Assembly: GCA_025963425.1 (NCBI GenBank)
Contig: JAOPUQ010000290.1
Span: 1 to 6,154, forward strand
From: Modestobacter sp.
GTDB taxonomy: Bacteria; Actinomycetota; Actinomycetes; Mycobacteriales; Geodermatophilaceae
Length of the DNA stretch: 6,154 nucleotides
Direction: 5' to 3'
The translations under genes were made by a program, and so were the position numbers. This document shows positions 5,631 through 6,154 of the stretch, piece after piece (position 1 is the stretch's first letter; each line of letters opens with the position of its first letter). Below the pieces are notes generated by a model. That model had not been told where the DNA came from and did not search any database. It was given only the letters and a program-made list of their open reading frames with translations.

Positions 5631-5636
5631 TCACCC
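5631..5636 (-). promoter_or_regulatory. Weak Shine-Dalgarno overlapping the upstream stop codon (GGGTGA)
   Basis: On the minus strand, GGGTGA can pair with the 3' end of 16S rRNA. It includes the TGA of the glutamate dehydrogenase gene and lies 9 nt before the ATG of the membrane protein. This arrangement would couple translation of the two genes. The pairing is only moderate. Confidence 0.35.
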
Positions 5637-6154
5637 ACGGCGGCGCAGGCCCCGTAGCGTGCGGACGGCGACCAGCAGCTCGGCCAGCTCGTGCCGGTCA
5701 CCGGCGGCCAGCTCGGCCAGCTGGGTCGCCGAGCGCTGCTGGGCGGTGTCCCAGCTGTCCACCCACCGCTCGACCAGCGCCGCGGCCGGGTCCTCGTCAC
5801 CCGAGCGCAGCGCCAGCGCGTCGGCGGTGAGCGCGGCCTGCTCGGCGGCCAGGTCGTCGCGCAGCGAGGCCCGGGCCATGGCCGGCCAGCGGCGGTCCCT
5901 GGGCAGCGCGATCACCAGCTCCCGCAGCGGCACCAGGCTCAGCCGCTCGGCCACGCACTGGGACACCTGCCCGGCGAGCTCGATCGGCGCCCCGGTGGTC
6001 TCGCTGACCACCGCCAGGTCCAGCGCGACCGGCAGCAGCGGCGCCGCGGCCACCTCCGCGGCCAGCTCCGGGGGCACCCCGGCCGCCCGCAGCTCGGCCG
6101 CCCGCTCGGCGTACGCACCGGCGTCGGCGCCCAGCAGCCAGCCGGGCAGCCCGG
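5631..6154 (-). CDS. gdh: NAD-specific glutamate dehydrogenase (large GDH180-type), C-terminal end (5' truncated by window)
   Basis: The frame is open from the right edge of the window (from base 6152 on the minus strand) to TGA at 5633-5631, giving 173 residues. An internal GTG at 6077 is not the start, because the open frame and the family similarity continue upstream (GWLLGADAGAYAERAAELRAAGV). The block DLAVVSETTGAPIELAGQVSQCVAERLSLVPLRELVIALPRDRRWPAMARASLRDDLAAEQAALTADAL is typical of the all-helical C-terminal domain of bacterial NAD-GDH, a protein of about 1,600 residues that converts glutamate to 2-oxoglutarate and ammonia. The catalytic Rossmann part lies outside the window, so activity cannot be judged here. 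The last helices carry several leucine-rich, charged repeats. The membrane protein gene follows after 9 bp. The family call rests on this C-terminal pattern alone. Confidence 0.82.
   Translation of the reverse strand, partial: GLPGWLLGADAGAYAERAAELRAAGVPPELAAEVAAAPLLPVALDLAVVSETTGAPIELAGQVSQCVAERLSLVPLRELVIALPRDRRWPAMARASLRDDLAAEQAALTADALALRSGDEDPAAALVERWVDSWDTAQQRSATQLAELAAGDRHELAELLVAVRTLRGLRRRG

Noticed and set aside
3981..5657. Long open frame on + across the amidase and membrane protein genes, and a counterpart on - at 4465-5634
   Set aside because: Both are Arg/Gly/Pro-rich shadows. The real frames here show the amidase triad and clear membrane segments.

Overview
The DNA is very GC-rich, with coding G/C at nearly every third position. 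It uses GTG starts freely and carries families typical of high-GC Actinomycetota: a DUF222/HNH (13E12-type) protein, the very large NAD-glutamate dehydrogenase and a PGPGW membrane protein. The style fits Geodermatophilaceae or relatives (Blastococcus, Geodermatophilus, Modestobacter), but the genus is an inference. It looks like ordinary, densely packed chromosome. I see no RNA genes, CRISPR array, insertion sequence or prophage.

Layout, left to right. (1) The 3' end of an exonuclease III-type AP endonuclease gene on +. (2) A gap of about 110 bp with a 22-bp perfect palindrome, a repeated 13-bp element, and what looks like a DNA-damage (PafBC/RecA-NDp type) promoter. (3) A complete DUF222-HNH endonuclease gene on +. 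(4) Converging on it after 8 bp, a soluble PP2C Ser/Thr phosphatase gene on -. (5) A short divergent promoter region, then yaaA (DUF328, peroxide stress) and, 23 bp later, an amidase-signature hydrolase, both on +. (6) Converging on the amidase after 11 bp, a two-gene - strand unit: the 3' end of NAD-glutamate dehydrogenase followed by a small PGPGW-type membrane protein.

Taken together, three genes deal with stress or DNA damage: the AP endonuclease, the HNH protein under a damage-type promoter, and YaaA. The phosphatase, amidase and glutamate dehydrogenase unit are separate housekeeping or metabolic functions. The most striking shared property is regulatory. All four genes whose 5' ends are not inside a tandem operon have a TAnnnT -10 hexamer 6 to 8 nt before the start codon and no convincing Shine-Dalgarno, so their mRNAs are probably leaderless. 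I found no convincing wholly new system. The best leads are the damage-type leaderless promoter with its palindrome at the HNH gene, and the unusual fourth zinc-ligand position in that HNH domain.
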